Source: Meloidogyne chitwoodi (lineage: Eukaryota > Nematoda > Chromadorea > Rhabditida > Meloidogynidae). Taken from it: a DNA stretch of 64,000 nucleotides. Under the pieces are notes generated by a model, which was not told the origin of the DNA, did not search any database, and saw only the letters and a list, made by a program, of their open reading frames with translations. The translations under genes were made by a program, and so were the position numbers. Positions within the stretch are counted from its first letter, which is position 1, and every line of letters starts with the position of its first letter. Location: positions 372,001-436,000 of the forward strand of contig JACZZP010000012.1 of NCBI GenBank assembly GCA_015183035.1. Reading direction: 5' to 3'. Below are positions 9,681 through 21,548 of this stretch, in pieces.

Positions 9681-12245
9681 TGTAAGACTCTAACATATAA
9701 AATATTCCCCCTGGGCATGAACAACAATCACTCCTCCCACTTTATAAACACATATAAATAGTTTAATTGTTTAAGCTGAAAGGAATCAGTTAGAGAGATC
9801 AGTCTAAGAGAATTATTATTATTGTGAATTAAAAATGTTATTTTCCTATAAATTGTATGTGAAATAAATAATAGAATAAATATTGACAGCAGATCTTGTT
9901 TATATATTTGAAGAGTTATAATCCTTCGGAGACGAGGGAAACAATTGAGTTGACTAGACTTAGGATTTACATTTCACGCTGGCCACGCGAATTGTCATTT
10001 TCTATTTCCCATCTACCCCTTCCACTTTACTGGTAGCACCGGATTCTGGAGTAATCCAGGGTCGATCCATCACAGATGCGGAAACTAGTCACTCAATGAT
10101 GTGGAGCGCTCCACCTGCCGCAGGGCAGAGCAGATATAATGGATCCGAAATAAATACATAGCTGTCGAAAAATAGAATGCGCAGAATTCACAAACAATTA
10201 ATTAAATAAAATATAAGGTATACCTTGCTGAGAAGCAGAGAAGAAACAAAAAAAAGAGAGTCCACGAGTTTGAAATGTTCAACAAAAAATAAAAAAAGAA
10301 GAAAGGAGATATAATAATAAAAGAGAGAAGAGGACATGAAAGATTTTAACAAAAAGCCCAGAATATTTAAAAATTTTTTTCTATGACAAAATTTCCCTCT
10401 AAAATGAATCTTATTATTTTTAACAATTATTCTTATTTTTTTGCAAAAGTTAAAATAATATCGTCAATCCAGAGATTAAAGTACGAAAGGCCAAACAAGG
10501 ATTGAAGATTACACAATATTTTTCTCACCATTTAAACAATATAAATTTTTGTTTTATCTCTCTACAAGCATATACATAGCAGAGCTAATAAAAATAAAAC
10601 GTTAGTCCTTTTCACACATAATCTAAGTGAAAATCTTTAAAGAAAATGGAGTTATCACAAAGAGAAAGGAGAAATATAATTTAAGAATCTCAGCACAAAT
10701 CATTCATTCATTTTATTTATTAAGAGAATTATAAATAAAATTTTTTTTTATTATTTTATTTATTGTCATAAATTAAATAAATAAATTTATTATTGTTATT
10801 AATAAGTAAATAAATTAATTTTAGAAAATAAGAAGCTAATTACTTAAAACAATTAAAGCATCTTCGTATTACCGAATAGAATTCAGTGCATCACCACATT
10901 CTTTTGATTCTTCAAGGACGAGCAGTTCTCGAATTATCAATACAAACCTAGTCGAAAGACAGAGTAGTGATAAAATGACTAATACAGCAGAGGATGAAAC
11001 AATTATCATGGCAATTGACAGAAATTTTTGGATAGGAAAAACTTCAATTAAAATCTCAGACGTTGAAAAAGCACATGGTGATGTGATAGTTTTAGAAGAT
11101 AGTATGAACAAAGCCATAAGAGCTATTAAAAGGTATATCAAGCAGAACACAGATGCTATCAATAAAGCATCAGAGGATGTGAATTTAAATTTTGAATCAG
11201 TAAACACTCAGATAATCGATTTAGAAGATCGTGTGCAAGAGCTCGAAAACAATACACATACAAAACAAGAAAAGTCGAACGTTGAACAAGGGAAAGGTGA
11301 AACGTCCAAAAGCACTGTAACCATAGTTCCAGGAGTAAACTCACTAGATAGGCGAAATATTGTAACCAGAAAATTAAATCCTGATGATGACAGTGACGAA
11401 TTTAATTTCAGCTTGAACATGCTCACCTCTAATTCTGGAATTGAGATATTCGGAGAGGAATCAGTCTACGCCTTTGACAAGTGGGCTGAAAGATTCAAAG
11501 ATTATTTAATTATTGCAGGTAGGAATTGGACCGAACAAGAGAAAGTCGCAAGACTTCGACTAGCTTTAGGTGAAACGCCAAGAGATTTGTTCAGAGAGCT
11601 TAGTCCAGCACAAGTTGCTGATGTTGGAACAGCTTTAGTATCACTAAGAAGCAAATTAGACTCTCCTCAACGAAGGGAAGCTGCTAGACTTACCTTATCA
11701 ATCTGTAAACAGAGGGAAGATGAATCGGTAGCTAGATTTTTGAAAAGACTGGTACCATTAGTAGAAGTAACAAACCCAGGTTTAGTGGATGAAGCCAGGA
11801 AAGAAAAGATCTGTGAAGAGCTAAGAGGTCGTCTTAAGCCAAGTTTAACAAATATGATGAGATTAATTGGGGCAGCACAAATGAGTGATCTACAAAAATT
11901 TAAAGAAAGAGCCGAGGAAGTGGAGGCTGTGCTTCAGGCAGACAGAGGATTGCCAACCCAGCTTGAACAGGTAGTAAATGTGCTCAAGAACCAAGGTAAG
12001 ACATTCAATCTAGGCACAAGCACTCAGCCAAATAATAATTTTAACCAGAGACCCGATAATAATAATTTCAGAAAACCCTTCAGAGAAGATTATCAGAATC
12101 CAAATACTCGAAGAATGATTCAAAATTATAGAGGAATGAACCCGAACAGAATTAATATACCGGCCAGAGGTTGGAATTCACAGCAAATGAGAAGTGAAAG
12201 GAACTGGACAGGACGATCAAGGTGTTACAATTGCAATAGGACTGG
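9681..12245 (+). repeat. direct repeat copy 2: LTR plus truncated gag
   Basis: Second copy of 217-2781. It starts with the LTR right after the polypurine tract and ends inside the zinc knuckle, where it joins the micro-exon gene fragment at 12246. The arrangement LTR-gag...LTR-gag is a tandem in which two units share the middle LTR. Confidence 0.9.
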
Positions 12246-12420
12246 TCTCGTAATCCCTAAACTCATTTTATATAATAATCAAAATTATAATTCAGCAATG
12301 GAAAAACTTCAAGAACTTGCTCAAGCACACCAACCATTTAATCATCATTATAATCCTCAAACTAACTCAAGTAATTATTTATATTCTGATTATAGACTGC
12401 AATATATAATACTAATTTAA
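10975..12420 (+). pseudogene. gag: Gag, copy 2, cut in the zinc knuckle
   Basis: Same protein as at 1511 through the CYNCNRTG half-knuckle, up to 12245. The reading frame then runs about 58 codons into the unrelated sequence shared with 1-133 and stops at 12420. The knuckle has lost its His and last Cys, so RNA binding by this domain is lost. Nothing downstream belongs to the element. Confidence 0.85.
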
Positions 12421-12902
12421 ACAAAAAATAATTTGTATTGAAGTATTTATAAATTAGGGTTTTTAGATTTTCAACCAATTTATGAACAGCCAACTGAACA
12501 ACCATCAAATTTTACTTTTAATAATCCGCAAGGTTATTATTACACAGGTAATTTGTTAAATTTATTTGTACAAATTAACCTATATTTCCAATAAAAAACA
12601 TAAATTCAGAAAAGTTGGATAATCCAGTCCAATCCCTATATTTACTAAAAATAATTATTTTTAATTTAAGAGGAAGACATGGAAACTGCTTTTCGCAACT
12701 CTATGAAAGACCAAGGACCACAAAGGCCACTACATATTGGAGGTATAAATTTATTTAAATATAAATATTTATTTATTTTTAATAAAATAAATTAAAAGGG
12801 TCTCAACAACGTTATGATCAAGGAAACTCCTCTAAAGGAGAAGAAGATCGAAAAGGAAAAGGAATAGACCTAAATCTACTTCCTTCCGATGATGATGAAT
12901 AA
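12296..12902 (+). pseudogene. 3' part of phase-1 micro-exon gene (paralogue of 32678-39959)
   Basis: Four exons with clean GT/AG borders: 12296-12370 (75 bp), 12467-12547 (81), 12671-12742 (72) and 12799-12902 with a TAA stop. All introns are phase 1 and internal exon lengths are multiples of three. Encoded segments are Gln/Asn/Pro-rich (EQPTEQPSNFTF) and end with DRKGKGIDLNLLPSDDDE. They match the last exons of the gene at 32678-39959 (for example TTEQPTNFSF and KGKGKEKLDLNEFP). The signal peptide and 5' exons are missing because the retroelement junction lies at 12245/12246. Function unknown. Confidence 0.7.
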
Positions 12903-14030
12903 TTTTAAAATTTATTCATTGAATTGAGTTGTTTTGATTTTTATTTAAACTTTGATTTGAAACATTTTAAAAACTCCCCGTCAGTAAATAAAAATAAAAA
13001 ATCACAAAAACAAAAATACACAAATAACATTGAAAAATAAATAAAAATATTTTATCTATTTTCTAAATATAAATTAAACAAAAATGTTTGAATTTGTTTT
13101 TTTTGAATCTTTTTTACTTTACTGACTAATTTTCTGACTAGTAAATTTTAAATTTACTAGTTGCCTTATTTCTCAAAATCTTTCCTTTTTTAGTACTAAA
13201 ATATTAAAAGTTTTATTCTTTTTTTCCAATTTATTTAATTTTAATTTATTTAACTTTTGGTGCTAGTCCAGTTTATGAGTCCAATGAACTTTTATGAGTC
13301 CAATAAAAATTTATTATTTTTCGTCAATCAGGGAGAAGTGGGGAGGCCATTTTATAATTCCAACACTTTTAAATATAACAAATTATATGCCATTCGAAAG
13401 AGCTCTTCGGGCTTAATAGAATGAGACCAAAATAGTCCAAGTTGAACAAATTTAAACAAAGTTATACTAATTGAAACTTAGTTAATAAAACTTTTGAGCA
13501 GCCTCGGTAATCAACTAAAATGGTCTTACTCCCCCCTATGATTTTTCAATTTTCAAGGACCTATATCCTGGCTCATATTTATTTTTGCGAGTCGAATTTA
13601 GTATCATTCTACTTAGCTCGACGAGACGAATAGAATAAAATGAATTTTTCAAAAAATAAAGTACTTGACGAAAAATCAGTTAGATAATTTCATTGAACTC
13701 ATATACTTTGATTGGACTCATATATTTGAACAGGGCCAAAATTTTTTTTTAATTTAAAAAAAATTGGTAATTGTTTATTATTCCCACAACTTGCGGACAA
13801 ACTTTTTGCGGATTATTTTTAATTTATGTTCCATTTTCCTTCCACTTGGCGTTGGCATCAATCGATTAATTTTGTTGTATAATATAAGTATGAAAGAAAA
13901 AATTAGTCTTTATTTTATCCAATTTTTTAGACTATTTTGCTTTATAATGAAAATTTTTGATTTGCCAACAACTGAAAAAGATGCCATTGAATTCTTACAA
14001 GAGCTATTTTTATGAAAACTTCGTCTAGGT
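12903..14030. other. non-coding, dispersed repeat pieces
   Basis: No gene seen. It contains copies of repeats found elsewhere in the window: a GCAGCCTCGGTAATCA motif near 13498, a GTATCATTC-ACTTAGCTC motif near 13600 (also near 30370 and 42205) and TTGCGGACAAA repeats near 13790. Confidence 0.6.
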
Positions 14031-14165
14031 ACAACTTCGTAGACCCCGAAATTGGATATGGGGCAGTGCAGCGACAGCAGGATCAAAAGTCTGCCTTACA
14101 CTAGTTAAATATTTAATTAAAATTTAAGGAAGTTTATACAAAAAAAGATAGCATATCCGCATGCA
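14011..14165 (+). repeat. dispersed ~135-bp repeat, copy 1
   Basis: Closely matches 41406-41548: ATGAAAACTTCGTC at the left, GGGGCAGTGCAGCGACAGCA in the middle and TTTATACAAAAAAAGATA at the right, with few differences. It is less AT-rich than its flanks. It could be a short transposon or a structured RNA copy; I cannot name it. Confidence 0.75.
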
Positions 14166-15090
14166 AAACATGCATTTGCATGTTTTGTTAAGCCTTAATA
14201 ATCACTAATTGTGAACAAAATAATGATTTTTGAAGTGTTTTGAATATGAAATAAAAAATTTAAATGTTAAAATTTTGCATTTATATGTCCATATTTGGTC
14301 CAATCTAGAAATTTAATCCATATTTAGACAATATTTTTCGATTTCTAGTCCAACAAATCCGATCCCTATTTATTACACAAAAATTATATGTATATCCCAA
14401 ATAAAAGTTTAATCTCTCTCACATGAATTTTAAAAAGATGACAAAAAATAAATAAATTTAAAAGTGTTTTTAATGAAAAAATGAATATAAATTAAATTAA
14501 ATAATATCACAAAATAAAATATTTTAAATAGAAAAGATTTAAAAAATCTAAGATAAAAGCTGTCTAAAAGAAATCTTTAAATTTTTCTGTCACAAAGTTT
14601 AAATAAAAATAGTTCCAAAAGAATAAATATAACTTTTTAAAATCAATCATCTTTTCTTGTCAATTATAATTCCGCCTATAAGAGAAAAATAGGTGGTTTT
14701 TTTGAATTTTTTGAATAACTTTATAAATTTTGATTTTTTTATATATAAAGTTATATCCATTCGATAGCTTTTTGAAAGGGCTATCGAATGTATATAAAAG
14801 TGTTTTCGAAAAAGTCGAAAAATGTCGAAAAAATGTCAAAAAACATGCTTTTTTTGACGAAAAAAAAGTGGGTAGTTTTGGTTTTTGGACCACAACTTTT
14901 TTGTTGATAAAGGTACAGAGTTGGTCCCAGCGAGAGGGCACACCTTCAGACTTTGGGCTATCGAATGGTATAAAAATTGTTATGATCGGATGAAGATAAA
15001 AGGTAGATGTCCTCTGGAATGGAATTTAAAAATTGAGATTTATGAGATGGCAGGCAAAGGCAAAAGCAAGTTTATTTGAAAGTGGATAAG
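14166..15090. other. AT-rich non-coding, one hairpin
   Basis: No gene seen. An inverted repeat ATTCGATAGC/GCTATCGAAT forms a hairpin at about 14758-14790, and one arm recurs near 14957. Confidence 0.5.
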
Positions 15091-15091
15091 A

Positions 15092-15165
15092 TGAGTTGTG
15101 GTTGAGTGGTAGTGTGCTGGATTTGCTAATGTGAAGGAGGGTTCGAACTCGAAGGTCGATAATAT
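15092..15165 (+). tRNA. tRNA-like sequence (Ser-GCT-like), probably pseudogene or SINE head
   Basis: An A-box-like TGGTTGAGTGGTAGTG and a B-box-like GGTTCGAACTC sit at tRNA spacing, with GGATTTGCTAATG between them resembling the anticodon arm of tRNA-Ser(GCT). The acceptor stem does not pair well. A run of six T near 15165 would end Pol III transcription. A related sequence lies at 37245-37318. Confidence 0.35.
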
Positions 15166-15182
15166 TTTTTAAAAATGTATAA

Positions 15183-15690
15183 GCCATCTAGACGCAAGAC
15201 AATTAATCGCAATTGGCCATCTAGACGCAAGACAATTAATCGCAATTGGCCATCTAGACGCAAGACAATTAATCGCAAGGGGCCATCTAGACGCAAGACA
15301 AATAATCGCAAGGGGCCATCTAGACGCAGGACAAATAATCGCAAGGGGCCATTTAGACGCAGGAAAATAATCGCAAGGGGCCATTTAGACGCAGGACAAA
15401 TAATCGCACGGGGCCATCTAGACGCAAGACAATTAATCGCAAGGGGCCATTTAGACGCAGGACAAATAATCGCAAGGGGCCATCTAGACGCAGGACAAAT
15501 AATATCAAGGGGCCATCTAGACGCAAGACAATTAATCGCAAGGGGCCATCTAGACGCAAGACAATTAATCGCAAGGGGCCATCTAGACGCAAGACAATTA
15601 ATCGCAAGGGGCCATCTAGACGCAGGACAATTAATCGCAAGGGTCCATCTAGACGCAGGTCAAGTAATCGATAGTGGCCATTTAGATGCA
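15183..15690. repeat. 33-bp minisatellite, about 15 copies
   Basis: Unit close to GGCCATCTAGACGCAAGACA plus ATTAATCGCAAGG. Because 33 is a multiple of three, both strands stay open and produce spurious repeat proteins. Two more degenerate copies at 18075-18125 precede a duplicated flank. Confidence 0.95.
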
Positions 15691-17390
15691 AGACAAGTTA
15701 TGCCTTTTATACAAAAAATCAAATTTAAAAAGTAATTAAAAAATTCAAAAAAAACTATATTTCTCTTATAAGATAGGTGGAACTAGCGCACTGAAAAAAG
15801 AAACGCTTCGCGCGTGTATCTATATGAGCTCTATTTATGTCTATATGAGCTTGATTTGAGCTAGAGATGAGCTCGATTTAGCTCAAGATGATCATGATTT
15901 GAGCTCAATTTAAGCTCAAGATTAGCATGATTTGAGCTCAAGATGAGCATGAGTTGAGCTCAAAAGGAGCTTTATTTAAGCTCAAGATGAGCATGATTTT
16001 AGTCAATTTAAGCTCAAGATGAGCATAATTTGAGCTCAATTTAAGCTTTGTATGAGCTCAAGAGCTCAAGATGAGCTCAAAATGAGTCAAATCGATCTCA
16101 TATTGTGCTCGCTTTGAGCTCAATTTAAGCTCGATTTGAGCTCGAGATGTACTCGATTTGAGCTCGAGATGTACTCGATTTGAGCTCTATATGAGCTCGA
16201 AATGAACTCGATTTAAACCCAAGATGAGCATGATTTAAGCTCAAGATGAGCTCTATATGAGCTCAATTTAAGCTCTATATGAGTTCGAGATGAACCAAGT
16301 TAGGCTCAATTTTAGCCCAAGTTTGGCTCAAGCTTGGCTCATGTTAGGCTAAGTTGGACAAGTTTTGTTCAAGTTTAACAAAAATTAAGCTCAAGTTTGG
16401 CAAAAGCTTGGCCCAATTTAGGCTCAAGTTTTGCTCATGTTAGGCTCAAGTATGTCTCAACCTTGGCTCAATCTTGGCTCAGGTTTGGGTCAAGTTTAGC
16501 TCAAGTTAGGCTCAAGCTTGGCCCAAATTAGGCTCAAGTTTGGCAAAAGCTTGGCTCAATTTTGGGTCAAGTTAGGATCAAGTTTGGCAAAAGCTTGGCT
16601 TAACATTGGCTCAAGTTAGGCTCAACCTTGGCTCAAATAGACTCACGTTTGGTCAACTTTGGCTCAATTTTAGGTCAAGTTAGTCTCATGTTTGTCTCAA
16701 CCTTGGCTCAATCTTGGCTCAAATTTGGCTCAACTTTGAATCAAGTTTGGGTAAAGTTAGGCTCAACCTTGGGTCAGGTTAGGCTCGAGTTGGCTCAAGT
16801 TAGGCTCATGTTTGTCTCAACCTTGGCTCAATCTTGGCTCAAGTTAGGCTCAAGCTTGGCCCAAGTTAGGCACAAGTTTGGCTCAATTTTAGCTCAAGTT
16901 AGGCTCAAGTTATTCTCGAGTTTGGCTCAATCTTGGCTCAAGTTTGAGTCAACTTAAGCACAAATTTGGCTAAATCTTGAATCAAGTTTGGGTAAAGTTA
17001 GGCTCAATCTTGGCTCAAGTTAGGCTCAAGCTTGGCCCAACTTAGACTCAAGTTTGTCTCAGGCTTAGCCAGAGTTAGGCTCAAGCTTGGCTCAAGTTAG
17101 GCTAAAGTTTAGCTCAACCTTGGCTCAAGTATGGGTCAAGTTTGGCTCAAGTTATGCCCAAGTAGGTTCATATTTAGCTCAAATTAGGCTCTAGCTTGGC
17201 CCAAGTTTAGGCTCAAGTTAGGCTCAAGTTTGAGTCAACTTAGGCTCAATCTTGGCTCATGTTAGGTTCAAGTTTGGCTCAATATTGGCTCAAGTATGGG
17301 TCTAGCTTGGCTCAAGTTAGGCTCAAGTTATGCAATCTTGGGTCGGCCCAAGTTAGGCTCAAGTTTGGCTCAAGTTTGCAATCTTGGGTC
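15690..17390. repeat. composite satellite block 1 (GAGCTC-rich then GGCTCAAG-rich)
   Basis: A ~130-bp lead (GCGCACTGAAAAAAGAAACG) is followed by degenerate GAGCTCGATTTGAGCTCAAG repeats to about 16290, then GGCTCAAGTTAGGCTCAAGT repeats. The lead and both repeat types recur from 18075, so a multi-part unit was duplicated. ORFs here are repeat artefacts. Confidence 0.9.
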
Positions 17391-18075
17391 TTTGAGCTCA
17401 AGAGGAGCATGATTTGAGCTCAAGATTAGCATGATTTGAGCTCGAGATGAGCTTGATTTGAGCTCAAGAGGAGCATGATTTGAGCTCAAGATTAGCATGA
17501 TTTGAGCTCGAGAGGAGCATGAGTTGAGCTCAAAAGGAGCTCGATTTGAGCTCAAGATGAGCTCGATTTGAGCTCAAAAGGAGCTCGATTTGAGCTCAAG
17601 ATGAACATGATTTTAGTCAATTTAAGATGAGCATGATTTTAGCTCAAGATTAGCTCGATTTGAGCTTGATTTGAGCTCAAGAAGAGCTCGATTTGAGCTG
17701 ATTTGAGCTCGATTTGGCTTGATTTGAGCTCGAGATGAGCTCAAGATGAGCCTGATTTGATTTCAAGATGAGCTCAATTTAGGTACGAGATGAGATCGAT
17801 TTCAGCATGATTTGAGCTCGAGATGAACTTGATTTGAGCTCAAGATGAGCTTGATTTGAGCTCAAGATTAGCTCGATTTGAGCCTGATTTGAGCTCAAGA
17901 TGAGCCTGATTTAAGCTCAAGATGAGCTTGATTTGAGCTCAAGATTAGGACTGTTGGCATCCATCTGTGATGGTAAAACAGAGGCGAAGGCCCGAGAGCT
18001 CAAAAGGATCTCGATTTGAGCTAATGATGAGCATGATTTTAGCTCGAGGTGAACTTGATTTGAGCTCAAGATGAG
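17390..18075. repeat. GAGCTC-rich satellite
   Basis: Degenerate GAGCTC-GATTTGAGCTCAAGATGAGC units. A ~45-bp unrelated piece (CTGTTGGCATCCATCTGTGA and following) interrupts the array at about 17949-17995. Confidence 0.85.
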
Positions 18076-19295
18076 TAGACGCAAGACAAATAATCGCAAG
18101 GGGCCATCTAGACGCAGGACAAGTTATGCCTTTTTATACAAAAAATCAAATTTAAAAAGTAATTAAAAAATTCAAAAAACTCTCTATATTTCTCTTAAAA
18201 GATAGGTGGAAATAGCGCACTGAAAAAAGAAACGCTTCGCGCGTGTATCTATATAAGCTCTATTTATTTCTATATGAGCTTGATTTGAGCTAGAGATGAG
18301 CTCGATTTTAGCTCAAGATGAGCATGATTTTATCTCAAGATTAGCATCATTTAAGCTCAAAAGGAGCTCAATTTGAGCTCAAGATGAGCATGATTTTAGC
18401 TCAATTTAAGCTCTATATGAGCTCTATTTATGGCTATACGAGCCTAATTTGAGCTCGAGATGAGCTCGATTTGAGCTCAAAAGGAGCTTTATTTGAGCTC
18501 ATGATGAGCATGATTTGAGCTCAAAAGGATCTCGATTTAAACTCATGATGAGCATGATTTGAGCTCAAGATTAGCATGATTTGAGCTCATGATGAGCATG
18601 ATTTGAGCTCAAAAGGAGCTCGATTTGAGCTCAAGATTAGCATGATTTGAGCTCAAAATGAGCTCAAATCGATCTCATATTGTGCTCGCTTTGAGCTCAA
18701 TTTAAGCTCGATTTGAGCTCGAGATGTACTCGATTTGAGCTCTATATGAGCTCGATTTAAGCTCTATATGAGCTCGAGATGAACTCGATTTAAAACCAAG
18801 CTGAGCATGATTTAAGCTCAAGATGAGCTCGATTTTAGCTCAATTTAAGCTCTATATGAGTGCGAGATGAACCAAGTTAGGCTCAATTTTAGCCCAAGTT
18901 TGGCTCAAGCTTGGCTCATGTTAGGCTAAGTTGGACAAGTTTTGTTCAAATTTGACAAAAATTAAGCTCAAGTTTGGCAAAAGCTTGGCCCAAATTAGGC
19001 TCAAGTTTGGCAAAAGCTTGGCTCAATTTTAGGTCAAGTTAGTCTCATGTTTGTCTCAACCTTGGCTCAATCTTGGCTCAAATTTGGCTCAACTTTGAAT
19101 CAAGTTTGGGTGAAGTTAGGCTCAACCTTGGGTCAGGTTAGGCTCGAGTTGGCTCAAGTTAGGCTCAAGTTTGGCTCAAACTTGGCACAAGTTAGGCTCA
19201 GGTTTGCTCAAGTTTGGCTCAAGTTTGGGTCAACTTAGGCACAAGTTTGGCTCCGTCTTGACTCAAGCTTGGTTCAATTTAGTCTCATATCAACA
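18075..19295. repeat. composite satellite block 2 (copy of block 1)
   Basis: Repeats the order of block 1: two 33-bp units, the GCGCACTGAAAAAAGAAACG lead, GAGCTC arrays to about 18870, then GGCTCAAG arrays. Long stretches match block 1 closely, for example the CGCGTGTATCTATAT-AGCTC stretch near 18240 and 15815. Confidence 0.9.
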
Positions 19296-19459
19296 TTACA
19301 GAGCCCAAAATTCCAGGACCCCTTGGAATATACTAAAAAAATGTTTAGAATATTGAAAAAAATTTATATGTGAAATTATTTTTCTAAACTGAAAGAGCCT
19401 TAAAGTCGCGCAGCTGCTTCTCAAGGCTCGTATAAGAATAAAAAAATTCTTCAATATCA

Positions 19460-19465
19460 AACGAA
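19460..19465. repeat. target-site duplication, left (AACGAA)
   Basis: AACGAA directly precedes the left terminus AGTAGTATATAC. The same six bases follow the right terminus at 32192-32197. A 6-bp duplication is the Maverick/Polinton hallmark. Confidence 0.85.
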
Positions 19466-19790
19466 AGTAGTATATACTATAGTTTTAAAACATTTTTTTG
19501 TTTTAAAACTATAGTATAAATAAAAAAATGTAAAAAACGAAAATTCAGGACCAACACCTCTGAACTCAAACTTACGGGCAAAAAGTTGGATATAGATTTA
19601 GTACCAAGCTAAAAAGAAGTTAAATAAATAATTATTGTACCATATGGTCTTTTAAAAAATAAATCTTTTTTTTGGAAGATGTTGTGAGCGTTCGGAAGTT
19701 GCGCTTTACAAAAAAAGATTAAAAGAGATATTCAAAAATTTTTTTAAATATTTTTTAATGAAAAAAATTAATTAAAAGCAGGAAAGCAAA
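19466..19790 (+). repeat. left terminal inverted repeat
   Basis: Pairs with about 31870-32191. Shared blocks include AGTAGTATATACTATAG, GATTTAGTACCA-GCTAA, AAATAA-TTATTGTAC and GATGTTGT-G-G-TCGGAAG (read in TIR orientation). A palindrome TACTATAGTTTTAAAACA...TGTTTTAAAACTATAGTA lies at the tip (19476-19517) and also at the right end. Confidence 0.8.
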
Positions 19791-20528
19791 TTAAAAAAGG
19801 TAAAAAAATAAAATAAAAAATAAATTTTGTAATTTAGAAAAAATTAAAAAATAAATTCAAATTTAAACATTAAAAAAATACATGAATGTATGTATAATGG
19901 AGTGTAAAAACAAAAGTGGGGGAAGTTTAAAGTCCTAAAAATTTTTTAAAAGATGATGTAATAAGGGGAGGTCAAAAAACAAGAGGCTACCGTGTGCGTA
20001 GTTCAAAAGTAAGAGAAGAGGTTAATGCGTCCGTAGTAAAAAACAAGAGGCCAAAATAGATGTGCCAAAAATAGAGGCCAAAAATTTTTATATGTAAACA
20101 AAAAAAGTGTGTAAACAAGTAGGTGAAGGTCAAAGACTTCTTAAAATTTATGTGTAACAAAAAGTGTAAAGATCTAAAATGTAAACAAGCAGGTCCAAAA
20201 TTTTATGTGTAAACAAAGTGTGAAGGTCAAAGACTTAAAAGTAATGTGGCAAAAAATGTAAGGGGGGCAATGCTTTAGTAAAAGAACAAAGAAGGGCGGG
20301 CCGAATTTTAATAGTAAACAACCTAGATCATGTTAAATTTTTTGACCTATAAAAGCACAATGATTTATCAAACCAACATCATTTTTTCAACTTCAAAAAT
20401 TTCTATCTTATGATAGATTTTTTTATCTTGCCCTTTTTTCAAACCGCATTTTAGATTTTACAAATTTTAATAAATCATTTTATAGTTTGTATTTTTTTGA
20501 ATATAAAAAATTTTATTTAAAAATTCTC

Positions 20529-21262
20529 ATGGCAACAGAACATGTAAGTATTTTTAATTTAAAAAATTTTAATTTGACTATTAGTGATATTCCAAGCAGG
20601 GATGGGTAACTTTTGTATTTCGTATTATTAGACCCATTTTATTTCGTATTTCATCTTTCGTATTTTTGGACGAACTACAAAATTATTTGAACTTATGAAA
20701 TTTTTAAAATTTTGAAATTAAAAAACTTTTTTTTGGGGTAGTTTCGTATTTAGTATTTTCGTTACTTTCGTAATTTCGTATTATTTCGTGTTTTTGAGCC
20801 GTTTTATTTCGTATTACGTCTTTCGTTTTTCATTTTAGGTTTCGTAAATTTCGTATGTCGTCTTTCGTATTTTATTTTCTGATTTTGCCCATTTCTAGTT
20901 CCAAGTATCTTGGTCTTGTAAGTCTTGGTCTTTTGGTTTTCTTATTGGCCTTGGGTCTTTGTTATTGTTTTAGACCTGGAACATCTCTAATTAAATATAT
21001 ATTTTTTTACATAGGAAGTGAAGGTGTTTTGTGAACTTTTTAATAAAATGGCTGGTCCAATGTTTGAGGAAATATATGGTGAAATTGGAAAACTACAAGC
21101 AGATGTAAATGTGTTAAAATGCAGGATCGACATCATAGAACTTTATTTAAGAAATAAAACAAATTTTGATTGGATTGAGGCAGCAAAAGATTTGGTAAAA
21201 TAATTTTTTAAAGTTAATTATTTTTTTTTTAGTTGGCCGAACATGAAGCCATACATCAATAA
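20529..21262 (+). CDS. small coiled-coil protein of the Maverick, 3 exons
   Basis: Exons 20529-20543, 21015-21194 and 21233-21262 join in frame to 74 codons. The start ATG is followed by a GTAAGT donor, the second intron is 38 bp, and the stop is TAA at 21260. The middle exon is helical (MFEEIYGEIGKLQADVNVLK), likely an oligomerising coiled coil. A TATAAAAG lies upstream near 20347. The first intron contains a hAT-like MITE (20597-20897). Not a protein family I recognise; the assignment to the element rests on position. Confidence 0.55.
20597..20897. mobile_element. hAT-like MITE in intron
   Basis: Starts CAGGGATGGGTAAC and ends TTTTGCCCATTTCTA, with near-identical 8-bp flanks ATTCCAAG and GTTCCAAG (7/8). 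The interior is TTTCGTATTTCGTATT-type repeats. A related element lies near 39355-39460. Confidence 0.6.
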
Positions 21263-21548
21263 GAAAAAAAGAAGAATGATAATCTATATTTTTGTTTTAT
21301 TTTTTTATGTCTTAATAAAAGAATTAAGCCTTTAATTTATTTTTTTGCTAGTTTTAAACTAATTTATTATCTAAAAAAATAATTTTTTCAAATTTACTTT
21401 TAAGTAGAAGTTTCATCTAACGGTTGATTGAAGGCTGTACAACTGAAGCTGCTAGCCTGAACAAAAAAGTATGTTTAAAACAAAATATTTTTTTAATGCA
21501 TAAGTATTTTAAAGAAAAATTGTTATAAAATATATTTAATTTCTAGCA

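Noticed and set aside
15126..15735. ORFs across the 33-bp repeat and the satellite ORFs at 16628-16957, 17370-17555, 17917-18099, 19047-19356
   Set aside because: Products of tandem repeats whose unit is near a multiple of three; no coding signal outside the repeat.
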